From: Devosia sp. 1566
GTDB lineage: Bacteria; Pseudomonadota; Alphaproteobacteria; Rhizobiales; Devosiaceae
Direction of reading: 5' to 3'
Assembly (NCBI RefSeq): GCF_004005995.1
Contig: NZ_CP034767.1
Coordinates: 496,001 to 560,000 of the forward strand
Length of the DNA: 64,000 bases
Positions 7,298-16,375 of the stretch are shown piece by piece. Position 1 is the stretch's first letter, and each line of letters starts with the position of its first letter. A program made the translations under genes and the position numbers. The notes beneath the pieces were generated by a model, which did not search any database, was not told where the DNA came from, and worked only from the letters and a program-made list of their open reading frames with translations.

Positions 7298-8202
7298 CTA
7301 AGGAGCGCCGGGTCCACCAGGGCCCCCTTCTGCCCGATCACAATGCCAGCGACCCGGTGCGCCGCCTCTGCCGCCTCCTGCAGGCCCTTGCCGGCCAGCC
7401 GGGCGCTAAGGTAAGCGCCGTTGAACGAATCCCCTGCGCCCGTCGCATCGACCACGCTCCCGGCCGGCGGTGGCGCGACCTTGACCCGCTCGGTAGCAGT
7501 CGCCACCAGGGCGGGATTGCCACCATCCTTGACCACCACTTCCCCGACACCCAGCTCCAGGTAACGCTCGGCGGTTTCCTCGACACTGCGGTCGCCAAAC
7601 ACCGGCGCTTCGTCGCCATGGGTGGGCAGGACGATGTCGCAAAGGCTTGCGGCCGCGGTCAGCATGGACGCCATCACCCGCTGGCTGGTCCACAGCGCCG
7701 GGCGCAGATTGGTGTCGAACACGACAGTCGCCCCCGCTTCGCGCGCCACCACCACAGCCCCCAGCAGGCGGCCCCGCGCCCGCGGCTGTAGGATGGCAAG
7801 GGTGATGCCCGAGAAATACACCATGCTGGCGCCCTCAAGCGCGACGTGGAGAGCACCCTTGTCCTCGGCCAACAGTCGCGCTGCCGATTGGTCGCGCCAA
7901 TAGGTGAAGTGCCGGTCCCCGCCTTCCTGATGGATCAAATACAGCCCCGGGCGCCGGTTCTTGATCGTGCCGATATGCTTGGTGCCGATGCGGTGCTGCT
8001 CAAGGAAGGCCCGGATATCGGCGGAATAACGGTCTTCACCGAGCGCGGTGAAATAGTCCACCGACCAATCCGGCTCGAGGAGGGCGCGCATATACCAGGC
8101 GGTGTTGAGCGTATCGCCGGCATAGCCGAGCCGGTATTGCCGGTCCTCGCCCCCGCTCATCTCGATCATGCATTCTCCGATGCTCACGAAGCGCTTGCTC
8201 AA
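7294..8202 (-). CDS. kdgK: PfkB-family sugar kinase, 2-dehydro-3-deoxygluconokinase (KDG kinase)
   Basis: A 302-residue ribokinase-family protein that should phosphorylate 2-keto-3-deoxygluconate to KDPG for aldol cleavage. It shows the N-terminal SIGECMIEM, the GYAGDTLNTA sugar-binding loop, NLRPALW, and the C-terminal VVDATGAGDSFNGAYL with the catalytic Asp in GAGD. The start is a TTG at 8202, nine bases after AGGAGG; no better ATG exists. It is divergent from a mannitol/fructuronate dehydrogenase, fitting hexuronate catabolism (fructuronate to mannonate to KDG), although the dehydratase and aldolase are not in this window. Confidence 0.9.
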   Translation of the reverse strand: MSKRFVSIGECMIEMSGGEDRQYRLGYAGDTLNTAWYMRALLEPDWSVDYFTALGEDRYSADIRAFLEQHRIGTKHIGTIKNRRPGLYLIHQEGGDRHFTYWRDQSAARLLAEDKGALHVALEGASMVYFSGITLAILQPRARGRLLGAVVVAREAGATVVFDTNLRPALWTSQRVMASMLTAAASLCDIVLPTHGDEAPVFGDRSVEETAERYLELGVGEVVVKDGGNPALVATATERVKVAPPPAGSVVDATGAGDSFNGAYLSARLAGKGLQEAAEAAHRVAGIVIGQKGALVDPALLS

Positions 8203-8360
8203 GACTGAACCCTCCTGTTGTGGCTCCGCTTATGAGCGCAAAAGCCGCCCTGCCGCAAGACCGGGTGCGACAGCTTCATCGCTGGAAAGCGGCCAAGTTG
8301 ATCTTCCATACAAGCGCGAAGCTGCTTATGGTGCGCCCGCTTACAGGAGTTTACTTGCCG

Positions 8361-9833
8361 ATGCCGCGTTTGAACGCTTCCTTGCTCGCCAATCCGCCAC
8401 AGAGCGTCCGTGTGCCCGATTACGATCGAGGTGCGGTGACACCCGGGATTGTCCATCTCGGCATTGGCGCGTTCCACCGGGCCCACATGGCGGTCTACGT
8501 CGACGATCTGCTAGCTCAGGACCCGAGTTGGGGCATTGTGGGCGCGAGCCTGCGCCGCCCCGACACCAAGGATGCACTCGCGCCGCAGGATGGGCTTTAT
8601 ACGATTGCCGTGCGCGACGCGGCGGGCACCAGCACACGCATCATCGGCTCGATCCTCAGCGTAATGGACGCCAACACCCAGCGCGAGGAATTGCTGGCGC
8701 TCATGGCCTCTCCCGCCCTTCGCATCGTTTCGCTGACGGTGACCGAAAAGGGCTATTGCCACGATCCCGCTACCGGCGAGCTCGACGAAAACCATCCCGA
8801 TATCACCTACGATCTGGCCCATCCCACCGAAGCCCGGTCGGCGCCGGGCATGCTGGTGGAGGCACTGGCGCGCCGTCGGGCGGCGGAACTTGGCGCATTC
8901 ACCGTGATGAGCTGCGACAACCTTCCGTCCAACGGCCATACTACGTCGCGCATCGTGACCCGCTTCGCTGCCCTGCGTGACCCCGAACTGGCGCGCTGGA
9001 TCGAGGACAATGTGCGCTTCCCCAGCACCATGGTCGACCGCATCGTTCCGGCCACCACGGATGCTGATCGCGCCATGATCGAGGCCGCGACCGGCGTTGC
9101 CGATGCCTGGCCGATCATGACCGAGCCCTTCACCCAATGGGTGATCGAGGACAGCTTCTCGGCCGGCCGTCCGCAATTCGAGCAGGCGGGTGCTACCATT
9201 GCCGAGGACGTCGAGCCCTTCGAGCGCATGAAGCTGCGCATGCTCAACGGCTCCCACTCTACCTTGGCTTATCTGGGCTTTCTGGCGGGCTACCAATATG
9301 TCGCAGACGCCGTCGGCGATCCGGCTTTCGCCGCGCTGATCCGTGGTTTGATGACCGAGGAAGTCATGCCTACGCTCCACATGCCGGGCGTGGATCTGGG
9401 CGCCTATCGCGACCAGTTGCTCCAGCGGTTCAGCAATCCGGCCCTGCAGCACCGGACCTGGCAGATCGCCATGGATGGAAGCCAGAAGCTGCCGCAGCGC
9501 CTGCTCGGCACTATCCGTGACCGCTTGGCGGCCGACCAGCCATTCACCCGGCTCGCGCTCGGGGTTGCGGCTTGGATGCGCTATGTCACAGGTGTGGATG
9601 AAAGCGGCGAAAGCATCGATGTGCGCGATCCGCTCGCCATGCGAATGATGGCGATCGCGGCTGATGCCGGTGATGATCCCGAAGCGCTGTTCGATGGTCT
9701 GGTCGCTCTCAGCGAGGTGTTCGGCACCGACCTGCCCGACAATGCCGCGTTCCGTGCGGCAGTGCTCGCTCATCTCGATAGCCTCTACGAAATCGGCGCC
9801 GCCCAGACAGTCGCCGAGGTGGTACGAGGCTGA
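8361..9833 (+). CDS. Mannitol dehydrogenase family oxidoreductase (fructuronate reductase/mannitol 2-dehydrogenase)
   Basis: A 490-residue polyol dehydrogenase of the long-chain family with an N-terminal nucleotide-binding segment (IVHLGIGAFHRAHMAVY) and the diagnostic catalytic signature KLRMLNGSHSTLAYLG containing the active-site Lys and the Asn-x-x-His pair. Substrates in the family are D-mannitol/fructose or D-mannonate/fructuronate with NAD. The neighbouring KDG kinase, transcribed divergently from the same 158-bp gap, favours the fructuronate reductase (UxuB) reaction. The start is the ATG at 8361 after AGGAG at 8345-8349 (11-base spacing); a TTG six bases upstream would give better spacing and may be used. 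Confidence 0.88.
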   Translation: MPRLNASLLANPPQSVRVPDYDRGAVTPGIVHLGIGAFHRAHMAVYVDDLLAQDPSWGIVGASLRRPDTKDALAPQDGLYTIAVRDAAGTSTRIIGSILSVMDANTQREELLALMASPALRIVSLTVTEKGYCHDPATGELDENHPDITYDLAHPTEARSAPGMLVEALARRRAAELGAFTVMSCDNLPSNGHTTSRIVTRFAALRDPELARWIEDNVRFPSTMVDRIVPATTDADRAMIEAATGVADAWPIMTEPFTQWVIEDSFSAGRPQFEQAGATIAEDVEPFERMKLRMLNGSHSTLAYLGFLAGYQYVADAVGDPAFAALIRGLMTEEVMPTLHMPGVDLGAYRDQLLQRFSNPALQHRTWQIAMDGSQKLPQRLLGTIRDRLAADQPFTRLALGVAAWMRYVTGVDESGESIDVRDPLAMRMMAIAADAGDDPEALFDGLVALSEVFGTDLPDNAAFRAAVLAHLDSLYEIGAAQTVAEVVRG

Positions 9834-9842
9834 GCCGCTAGC

Positions 9843-10610
9843 CTAGCCGCGCACCGCACCTTTGCGCCGCTGGCGCGCTGCCACCAAGCAGCGGGCCAGC
9901 CGCTCTGACCAGAACTGCACGCCATCCACTTCGAGGATCTCGTCGTGGCGGATTTCGATCATCGTGGCCTCAAGCCCCCGGCCGTCGCCATGCTGTTCCA
10001 GCGTCAGGGTCACACCGCTCTGGGCGGCATAAGGCAGGTTCCAGCCGACATTGAGTTCGGGATCCTCGGCCTTGAGCGCGTCATAGAGCGCCCGGGTGAA
10101 GCGCTGGTCACTGCCATGGATCAACCCGATGGGCCAAGGTCGCGCTACCCCGTGGTAAACGGGGGTAAAGGAATGCACGCAAACCAGAACCGCTTCCCGT
10201 CCGGCATGGCGTCGCGCCTCCAGCAAGGTGTGGATGGAGGCGTGATAGGCCTGGTGGAAGTGGCTGATCCGGAATTGCCGCTCGGCTTCATCCAAATTCT
10301 CATTGGCCAGGATCGGCGTTGCTTCCGATAAGGTCCAGATCAAATCGGGTGCATCGAGCGCGCGATTGCAGTCGATCACCAGCCGCGACACCGTTGATTG
10401 CACGAGGGGCGCGTCGAGCGCGTCGGACAAGACCCGGCTGACGGCAAGTGCCCCCGGATCCCAGGCGATATGGCTCAGCCGTTGGACCTGCGACAAACCA
10501 AGATCGCCATAGCGTTCTGGAATGCGGTTGGAAGCGTGGTCGCACACGATCACGAAGGGCGATGTGCCCCGCGCATTGGTGACCACCACGGCCTTATCGC
10601 ACGATACCAC
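9843..10610 (-). CDS. N-formylglutamate amidohydrolase family protein (HutG-like)
   Basis: A 255-residue amidohydrolase of the FGase family. Visible signatures are FVIVCDHASNRIPERYG near the N terminus, IDCNRALDAPD, VCVHSFTPVYHG with a metal-ligand His, and IGLIHGSD. True HutG hydrolyses N-formylglutamate in histidine breakdown, but no hut genes are nearby, so this may be one of the related N-formyl or N-acyl amino acid hydrolases. It starts with GTG at 10610. It converges on the dehydrogenase gene with only nine bases between stop codons. Confidence 0.85.
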   Translation of the reverse strand: MVSCDKAVVVTNARGTSPFVIVCDHASNRIPERYGDLGLSQVQRLSHIAWDPGALAVSRVLSDALDAPLVQSTVSRLVIDCNRALDAPDLIWTLSEATPILANENLDEAERQFRISHFHQAYHASIHTLLEARRHAGREAVLVCVHSFTPVYHGVARPWPIGLIHGSDQRFTRALYDALKAEDPELNVGWNLPYAAQSGVTLTLEQHGDGRGLEATMIEIRHDEILEVDGVQFWSERLARCLVAARQRRKGAVRG

Positions 10611-10703
10611 TACTTTGCCCCCGAACAGGTCCGCTCGCGAGCCGCACTAACCCCAGCCTCGGGCAAGCTGTCAACGCAGCGACCGCCGAATTCCTCTGAA
10701 CCA

Positions 10704-11561
10704 TCAGTGCTGGTCCACCAGGGCCATGAAGGACTTGGTGTCCATCACGAGCAGGGGATCGATCGGCCCGATCGCATCGACATCCTTGCCGGCGTAGTCA
10801 AGCCGATGCAGCACCGTGCGGATGAGGTTGAGCCGTCCCCGGCGCTTGTCATTGGAGCGCACCACCATCCAGGGGGCGTGGGGCACATCGGTATGCTCGA
10901 ACATGGCGTCTCGCGCCCCGCTATAGGCTTCCCAGCGTCCCAAAGCTTCGATGTCGATCGGCGAAAGCTTCCAGACCTTGAGCGGGTCGTGACGCCGGTC
11001 GTGAAAGCGCTTGAGCTGCATTTCCCGGCCGATCGAGAGCCAGAACTTGAACAGATGGATGCCGTCATCGGTGATGCGGCGCTCAAATTCGGGGGCTTCC
11101 TGGAGGAAGTGCTCCACCTGCTTGGGCGTGGCATAGCCCATTACCCGTTCGACCCCCGCCCGGTTGTACCAGGAGCGGTCGAACAGCACGGTTTCGCCAC
11201 CCGCTGGCATCCATTCCACATAACGCTGGAAGTACCACTGCGTCCTTTCCCGATCATTGGGCTTGGGCAGTGCCGCAATCAGATTGTGTCGGGGGTTGAG
11301 ATTGGAAAGATAAGTCTTGATCGTGCCGCCTTTGCCCGCCGCGTCGCGTCCCTCGAACACCAGCATGACGCGCTCGGCCGTGGTCAGCAGATGAGCCTGC
11401 AGCAGCACCAATTGCTTTTGGAGTTCATACATCTCCGCCTCGTAGATCTCGAGGTCGAGCTTGTCGGCATAAGGGTAACCACCCGAGCGCATTGCGTTCT
11501 TCTTGATCGCTTCTGGCAGTTTGGGATTGTCGATATCGAAGTCGTCGAATGGATCGCTCAA
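10704..11561 (-). CDS. ppk2: Polyphosphate kinase 2 (PPK2)
   Basis: A 285-residue single-domain PPK2. The P-loop VFEGRDAAGKGGTIK (about residues 69-83) and the lid/Walker B region LFDRSWYNRAGVERVMGY are both intact, as is the C-terminal APWMVVRSNDKRRGRLNLI. PPK2 enzymes move phosphate between polyphosphate and nucleoside di- or triphosphates; class I members of this size make GTP/ATP from polyP. It is transcribed divergently from a PhoR-like histidine kinase with 91 bases between start codons, suggesting a shared phosphate theme. Confidence 0.95.
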   Translation of the reverse strand: MSDPFDDFDIDNPKLPEAIKKNAMRSGGYPYADKLDLEIYEAEMYELQKQLVLLQAHLLTTAERVMLVFEGRDAAGKGGTIKTYLSNLNPRHNLIAALPKPNDRERTQWYFQRYVEWMPAGGETVLFDRSWYNRAGVERVMGYATPKQVEHFLQEAPEFERRITDDGIHLFKFWLSIGREMQLKRFHDRRHDPLKVWKLSPIDIEALGRWEAYSGARDAMFEHTDVPHAPWMVVRSNDKRRGRLNLIRTVLHRLDYAGKDVDAIGPIDPLLVMDTKSFMALVDQH

Positions 11562-11652
11562 TCTTGTCGCTCCGCTGTCACGTGGACCGTGTTATAGAGA
11601 TTATTTAGCACGCAAGAGCCGCCAAACTTGGGCGGTCGGTACTCCAAAGCCA

Positions 11653-12933
11653 ATGGACGACGCCAACATTCCTCAAACTGTTCTTTCAGCTGGCACAGTG
11701 GCAGCGCCGAAATTACCTGTGCCCGCTATTCTGCTGGTGGTCGTGGCGGGCGTGCTGCTGGCCCTGGTAACCTGGTGCGGGTTGACCTGGTGGGGCGCCT
11801 GTTTAGGTTTTGCCGTGCTGGCGGCAACCATTCTTTGTCTCCCCATCGCGGCGCGACCGACGGATTTGATAACAGCCCCAAGCGTTGCATTGGCTGGGCA
11901 AGCCGCGGAAGACGACGCCGCTGTAGCCGCCTTTGCCGATGCGCTGGTCGACCCCTGCCTGGTTCTCGATGCACGCGCGACCTTGGTTCACGCCAATGGC
12001 GCTGCGCAGCACCGCTTTCCAGCGATCTCCGTAGGCAAGCGGTTGACCTTGGCCCTGCGTAACCCCGAACTGGTGCAAGCGGTTGAAGCGGCGCAACGGA
12101 CCGGCCGTGCTCAAACCATCGAGATTCACGAGACGTTGCCCTCCGAGACCTGGGACAAAGTGGTGATTGCGCCCCTGCTGCGCGCCGGCGAGCACTCCCA
12201 GCAACTGATCATGACGGTGCAGAGCCTGACTGAACTCAAGCGCGTCGATGCCATGCGCAGCGACTTCATCGCCAATGCCAGCCATGAATTGCGCACGCCC
12301 TTGGCATCGCTGCTGGGCTTCATCGACACCCTGCTTGGCCCGGCAGCCAATGATCCGGCTGCGCGCGAGCGGTTCCTTGGCATCATGCGCGGCCAGGCCG
12401 ATCGCATGAGCAAGCTTGTCGATGATCTCCTTTCGCTTTCACGCATCGAGATGCACCAGCATATCAGGCCAACGGCGACCATTGAACTCGCCGGCTTGTT
12501 GCGCGAAGTTCGCGACGGGCTGCAAACCCAGGCCGAAGCGGCCGGGCTCGACATCGTCCTCAGCCTGCCCGAAGGACCGGCCCAAACCATTGGCGATCGC
12601 GGTCAGCTCTACGAGGTGTTCGAGAACCTCATCGATAATGCGCTGAAATATGGCTCGGGCGGTAAAACGGTGGAGGTCGTCCTGCAGCCCGCCAACAAGC
12701 TTGGCTTTGCCCATATGGTCAGCGTTGTGGATCATGGGCCCGGCGTGCCGCCCGAGCATGTGCCGCGCCTGACCGAGCGCTTTTATCGCATCGATGCCGA
12801 AACCAGCCGCAAGCGGAAGGGCACCGGGCTTGGCCTGGCGATCGTCAAGCACATCGTCAGCCGCCATCGCGGACAACTCAGCATCCGCAGCGAATTGGGC
12901 CAAGGCATGCGGGTAGACGTGCTGCTGCCCTGA
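11653..12933 (+). CDS. PhoR-like sensor histidine kinase (orphan)
   Basis: A 426-residue membrane kinase. Two hydrophobic helices lie at about residues 22-41 and 45-66, then a PAS-like segment (DALVDPCLVLDARATLVHANGAA), HisKA with the phosphoacceptor His211 in NASHELRTPLASLLG, and an HATPase domain with NLIDNALKYG (N box), VVDHGPGVP and GTGLGLAIVKH. The architecture without a periplasmic sensor matches PhoR of alphaproteobacteria. No response regulator, phoU or pst gene is adjacent, so it is an orphan here. The start is the ATG at 11653 with no clear ribosome binding site. Confidence 0.85.
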   Translation: MDDANIPQTVLSAGTVAAPKLPVPAILLVVVAGVLLALVTWCGLTWWGACLGFAVLAATILCLPIAARPTDLITAPSVALAGQAAEDDAAVAAFADALVDPCLVLDARATLVHANGAAQHRFPAISVGKRLTLALRNPELVQAVEAAQRTGRAQTIEIHETLPSETWDKVVIAPLLRAGEHSQQLIMTVQSLTELKRVDAMRSDFIANASHELRTPLASLLGFIDTLLGPAANDPAARERFLGIMRGQADRMSKLVDDLLSLSRIEMHQHIRPTATIELAGLLREVRDGLQTQAEAAGLDIVLSLPEGPAQTIGDRGQLYEVFENLIDNALKYGSGGKTVEVVLQPANKLGFAHMVSVVDHGPGVPPEHVPRLTERFYRIDAETSRKRKGTGLGLAIVKHIVSRHRGQLSIRSELGQGMRVDVLLP

Positions 12934-13001
12934 CACCTGGCATGGTGTGAGGTCAATCCGCCTGAAATTGGGGCAGGGGCAGGTTCTGGCAAAGAGGGAT
13001 T

Positions 13002-13091
13002 GAGGCTTTGGCCTCTGGGAGGCTGCGGTTACCAGGCAGCCTCAACCGCGCGCCAGGCCTTATCACCGGGCGCGGGCGCCGTTGCGCCCGC
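13002..13091. terminator. Hairpin cluster between convergent genes
   Basis: Three stem-loops are stacked in the 172-bp convergent gap: GAGGC/GCCTC (13002-13015), GAGGCTGC/GCAGCCTC with a 9-base loop (13019-13026 and 13036-13043), and GCGGGCGC/GCGCCCGC with a CGTT loop (13072-13091). None has a T run, so bidirectional termination is an inference. Confidence 0.4.
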
Positions 13092-13105
13092 CGTCGCGAC
13101 GCTGT

Positions 13106-13702
13106 TCAGCGGCGCTTCTTGTCGATCTGGTGGTAGGCCCGGCGCGAATGGAACTCGCAATAGGGGCCGCTTTCCTGGGCGTGGCCGCCGCAGAAGTAGA
13201 AATCCTTGGCCAGTGGGTCGCCGATTGGCCACTTGCAGGTCTGCTCGCTCAACTGCAGCAGGCTGAGGCGCTTGTCTTCGGGGATGAAGATTTCAGCCGC
13301 CGCGGGCGCCACATAAGGCTGGCTTTCCATTTCCGGGCTCACCGCCAGTGCGGTAGCGCCGATGGACTGGGGCCGGCTCGCCATCTGGCGCGGCTTGGAG
13401 GAAGCTGCCGCGGCCGTCATCGGGCTCGACGATCCAGTGGAAGGGGAAGACATCCGGCGCGGTGCCGGGCGGGGGGCTGGCCGTGAGCGGGCCGCCGTGT
13501 TGGTGGGCTTGGCGCGGGCCGACAGCTTGAGCCGGTGCACCTTACCGATCACCGCATTGCGGGTGACCCCTTCACCCAGTTCGCCAGCGATCTGGCTGGC
13601 GCTCAAACCTTCCATCCAAAGCTTCTTCAAGAGCTCCACGCGGTCGTCTGTCCAGCCTTGTGGCTGTGTCTCCGAAACCATTGTCAAAGCAGAATCCTTC
13701 AT
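13106..13702 (-). CDS. gcrA: GcrA cell cycle regulator
   Basis: The N-terminal DNA-binding module GWTDDRVELLKKLWMEGLS plus ASQIAGELG and NAVIGKVHRLKLSARAK is diagnostic of GcrA, the alphaproteobacterial sigma70-associated regulator that reads GANTC methylation. The central ~70 residues are a Pro/Ser/Ala-rich linker. The C-terminal domain contains the sigma-binding zinc-like cluster (CKWPIGDP, FYFCGGHAQE, YCEFHSR). The usual protein begins just before GWTD, so the 16-residue extension drawn here may be too long: a TTG at 13687 has AAGGA seven bases upstream, and an ATG lies at 13681. Four GANTC sites and a CtrA-like site lie in and just upstream of the 5' end. Confidence 0.97.
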   Translation of the reverse strand: MKDSALTMVSETQPQGWTDDRVELLKKLWMEGLSASQIAGELGEGVTRNAVIGKVHRLKLSARAKPTNTAARSRPAPRPAPRRMSSPSTGSSSPMTAAAASSKPRQMASRPQSIGATALAVSPEMESQPYVAPAAAEIFIPEDKRLSLLQLSEQTCKWPIGDPLAKDFYFCGGHAQESGPYCEFHSRRAYHQIDKKRR

Positions 13703-13886
13703 TGTCCCGCCAGAAGCTCCGGCAGTCGTGGTCGTCTACACTTCGTATGTCTAGCGGGTCCGCCACACGAGATATCGTGCTCCCGATAGGTCAGAGAGTA
13801 CGCTATCGGCGGAATCGGGATCAAGAGTCCCCAGCCACTTTCCCCGGAAAATGAATGGTTAAGAAGGGGTAAAGAAAGCTTGAGTC
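13692..13886. promoter_or_regulatory. gcrA/argD intergenic control region with GANTC and CtrA-like motifs
   Basis: Within the 351-bp gap and the extreme 5' end of gcrA there are GANTC (CcrM methylation) sites at 13692, 13812, 13825 and 13882. There is also TTAA-N7-TAAA at 13859-13873, a 7/8 match to the CtrA consensus TTAA-N7-TTAA. The remainder of the gap (13887-14053) shows no other gene. Confidence 0.55.
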
Positions 13887-14053
13887 AAATCAGGCACTTG
13901 CCGGCGGCCACATTGACTTTGGTGCGCGAAACGGCTCAATTGGCCGCGCGACGCGCTGCAGATTATGGCGCGTTTTTGATTTTTTCGGGGACGTAGTTGC
14001 AGAATTGCTGCGCTCCCGCCCATTGCTCGCCGACCAAGAAGGATTGCACCACC

Positions 14054-15253
14054 ATGTCTGCGCTCTACGGCACCTATGCCCGCTCCGGTCTCGCCTTTGA
14101 GCGAGGCGAAGGCATGCGCCTGTATGACCAGAACGGCGTGGCCTATCTTGATTTCCATTCCGGCATCGCGGTCAATGCGCTGGGCCATGGCGATCCCCAT
14201 CTGGTGGAAACGCTCAAGTCAGCGGCCGAGAAGGTGTGGCACACCTCCAATGTGTTCACTATTCCCGAGCAGGAGCGGCTGGGTCAACGGCTGGTTGAGG
14301 CCACATTCGCGGACTCTGTGTTCTTCACCAATTCGGGCGCCGAGGCCCTCGAATGCGCGATCAAGACCGCGCGGCATTACTTCTGGGCCAAGGGCGAAAC
14401 CGATCGCTATGAGATCATCGCCTTTACCGGCTCTTTCCACGGCCGGACCCTGGGCACCATCGCCGCTGGCGGCAATCCCAACTATCTCGAAGGCTTCGGC
14501 CCGCCGGTCCCTGGCTTCAAGCACACCGCTCCCGGTGATCTGGCTGCGGTGGAGGCGCTGATCACGCCGCAGACCTGCGCCATTCTCATCGAGACGGTTC
14601 AAGGCGAAGGCGGCGTTTCTGCCATGACCCCTGAATTCATGCAGGGCTTGCGCCGGCTGTGCGATGAGCACGGCATGCTGCTCGTGCTCGACGAAGTGCA
14701 GTGCGGCTATGGCCGCACTGGCCGGTTCTTTGCCTTTGAGTGGAGCAACATTACGCCCGACATCGTCGCCGTAGCCAAGGCAATTGGCGGCGGCTTTCCG
14801 CTCGGCGCTTGTCTTGCCAGGGGTGATGTCGCGGCTTCCATGGTGCCTGGCACCCATGGCTCCACCTATGGCGGCAATCCCCTCGCCACGGCGGTGGGCA
14901 ATGCCGTGCTCGACCGTATCCTTGAGCCCGGCTTCATCGAGCATGTCGACCAGATGGGCCAGCGCCTCGCTTGGCATCTGCAGCAACTGGCACAACGCTT
15001 TCCCGACCAGGTCCTGGAACTGCGCGGCAAGGGCCTCCTCGCCGGCATCAAGATCACCCCCCCGGTGCGCGACTTCGTCGAGCGCCTCCGGAGCGATCAC
15101 CAGTTGCTAGCCATCGGCGCCGGCGAGAATGTGCTGCGCCTCCTGCCGCCACTGATCGTGACCGAGGCCGATATCGAAGAAGCGGTGGGCAAGATCGCTG
15201 CCGCCCTCGAGGCAATTGGGGCAGAAACACGCGTCGGCCTCGCTGCCGACTGA
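14054..15253 (+). CDS. argD: Acetylornithine aminotransferase
   Basis: A 399-residue class III PLP aminotransferase catalysing the fourth step of arginine synthesis (N-acetylglutamate semialdehyde to N-acetylornithine). Landmarks are [27 protein letters not shown], the [10 protein letters not shown] loop, [13 protein letters not shown] and the PLP Lys in [15 protein letters not shown]. argF follows 40 bases downstream on the same strand, so argD-argF is an operon as in many alphaproteobacteria. The start is the ATG at 14054 with AAGGA upstream. Confidence 0.96.
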   Translation: MSALYGTYARSGLAFERGEGMRLYDQNGVAYLDFHSGIAVNALGHGDPHLVETLKSAAEKVWHTSNVFTIPEQERLGQRLVEATFADSVFFTNSGAEALECAIKTARHYFWAKGETDRYEIIAFTGSFHGRTLGTIAAGGNPNYLEGFGPPVPGFKHTAPGDLAAVEALITPQTCAILIETVQGEGGVSAMTPEFMQGLRRLCDEHGMLLVLDEVQCGYGRTGRFFAFEWSNITPDIVAVAKAIGGGFPLGACLARGDVAASMVPGTHGSTYGGNPLATAVGNAVLDRILEPGFIEHVDQMGQRLAWHLQQLAQRFPDQVLELRGKGLLAGIKITPPVRDFVERLRSDHQLLAIGAGENVLRLLPPLIVTEADIEEAVGKIAAALEAIGAETRVGLAAD

Positions 15254-15293
15254 CCCGCTGCATCGCAGCCAAGAACAACCGGACCCAGCTAAC

Positions 15294-16220
15294 ATGACCG
15301 GCGACACTAGACACTTTCTCAATATCGACGACTTCACCTATGCCGAACTGCGGGGCATGCTCAACGCCGCTGTTTCCCTTAAGGACCGACTCAAGCAGGG
15401 CGATCGCCCCCAGCTCCTCAAGGACAAGGTGCTGGCCATGATCTTCGAGCGCCAATCTACCCGCACCCGCGTGTCCTTTGATGTCGGCATGCGCCAGCTC
15501 GGGGGCGAAACCCTGATGCTCTCGGGCCAGGAAATGCAGCTGTCGCGCGAAGAAACGCTGCAGGACACTGCGCGGGTGATGAGCCGCTATGTCGATGCCA
15601 TCATGATCCGCATCCTGTCCCATGCCGATCTGGTGGAACTGGCCGAAGGCTCGAGCGTACCCGTGATCAACGGCTTGACGCGCCGCGCCCATCCCTGCCA
15701 GATCATGGCTGACCTCATGACCTTTGAAGAGCATCGCGGTCCCATCAAGGGCGCCAAGATCGCCTGGGTGGGCGACAGCAACAATGTGCTCCATTCCTGG
15801 GTCAACGCCGCCGAACTGTTTGAATGCGAGCTGACCATCGCGGTGCCCGACGAGTATTGGCCCGAAAAAGACTTGATGGAAGACATCAAGAAGGCCGGTT
15901 CCTGGGTCAATCTCATCGAGGATCCCCGCGAGGCTGTCGCAGGCGCCGATCTGGTGATCACCGATACCTGGGTTTCCATGGGCGATACCGATGCTGCCGA
16001 GCGCCGCCGGGTCTTGAAACCTTACCGGGTGGACACCAATTTGATGGCGCAGGCAGACAAGAACGCCTTGTTCATGCACTGCCTGCCTGCCCACCGCGGC
16101 GACGAAGTGACCGACGACGTGATCGACGGTCCGCAGTCAGTTGTGTGGGACGAGGCTGAAAATCGCCTCCACGCGCAAAAAGCCATTCTGTGCTGGGCCT
16201 TTGGGGTCGAAACGAACTGA
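15294..16220 (+). CDS. argF: Ornithine carbamoyltransferase
   Basis: A 308-residue OTCase forming citrulline from ornithine and carbamoyl phosphate. The carbamoyl-phosphate loop [15 protein letters not shown] (in [14 protein letters not shown]) and the ornithine-side [11 protein letters not shown] are all intact. The length is standard for the anabolic enzyme. It is second in the argD-argF operon, and hslO follows after 155 bases. Confidence 0.97.
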   Translation: MTGDTRHFLNIDDFTYAELRGMLNAAVSLKDRLKQGDRPQLLKDKVLAMIFERQSTRTRVSFDVGMRQLGGETLMLSGQEMQLSREETLQDTARVMSRYVDAIMIRILSHADLVELAEGSSVPVINGLTRRAHPCQIMADLMTFEEHRGPIKGAKIAWVGDSNNVLHSWVNAAELFECELTIAVPDEYWPEKDLMEDIKKAGSWVNLIEDPREAVAGADLVITDTWVSMGDTDAAERRRVLKPYRVDTNLMAQADKNALFMHCLPAHRGDEVTDDVIDGPQSVVWDEAENRLHAQKAILCWAFGVETN

Positions 16221-16375
16221 AATCGTGCTTCCGGCCGGGCCGGATTATGCGCAAAGCACTGTTCCGGTTCTCCATGGAGAACTGAGTTGCCGACCCGGAG
16301 GGTTGGTGGCGGTGACAACAGTGACCGGTTCGGGTTGACTGTCCTGGGTTTCCAGCCATGCGAAAGTTTAAGCCA

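Noticed and set aside
11575..11605. Pho box in the ppk2/kinase gap
   Set aside because: Only one CTGTCAC; the second repeat at 11- or 12-base spacing matches at most four of seven positions.
16335..16375. Heat-shock promoter for hslO
   Set aside because: TTGACT is present, but there is no acceptable sigma32 or sigma70 -10 at a usable spacing.
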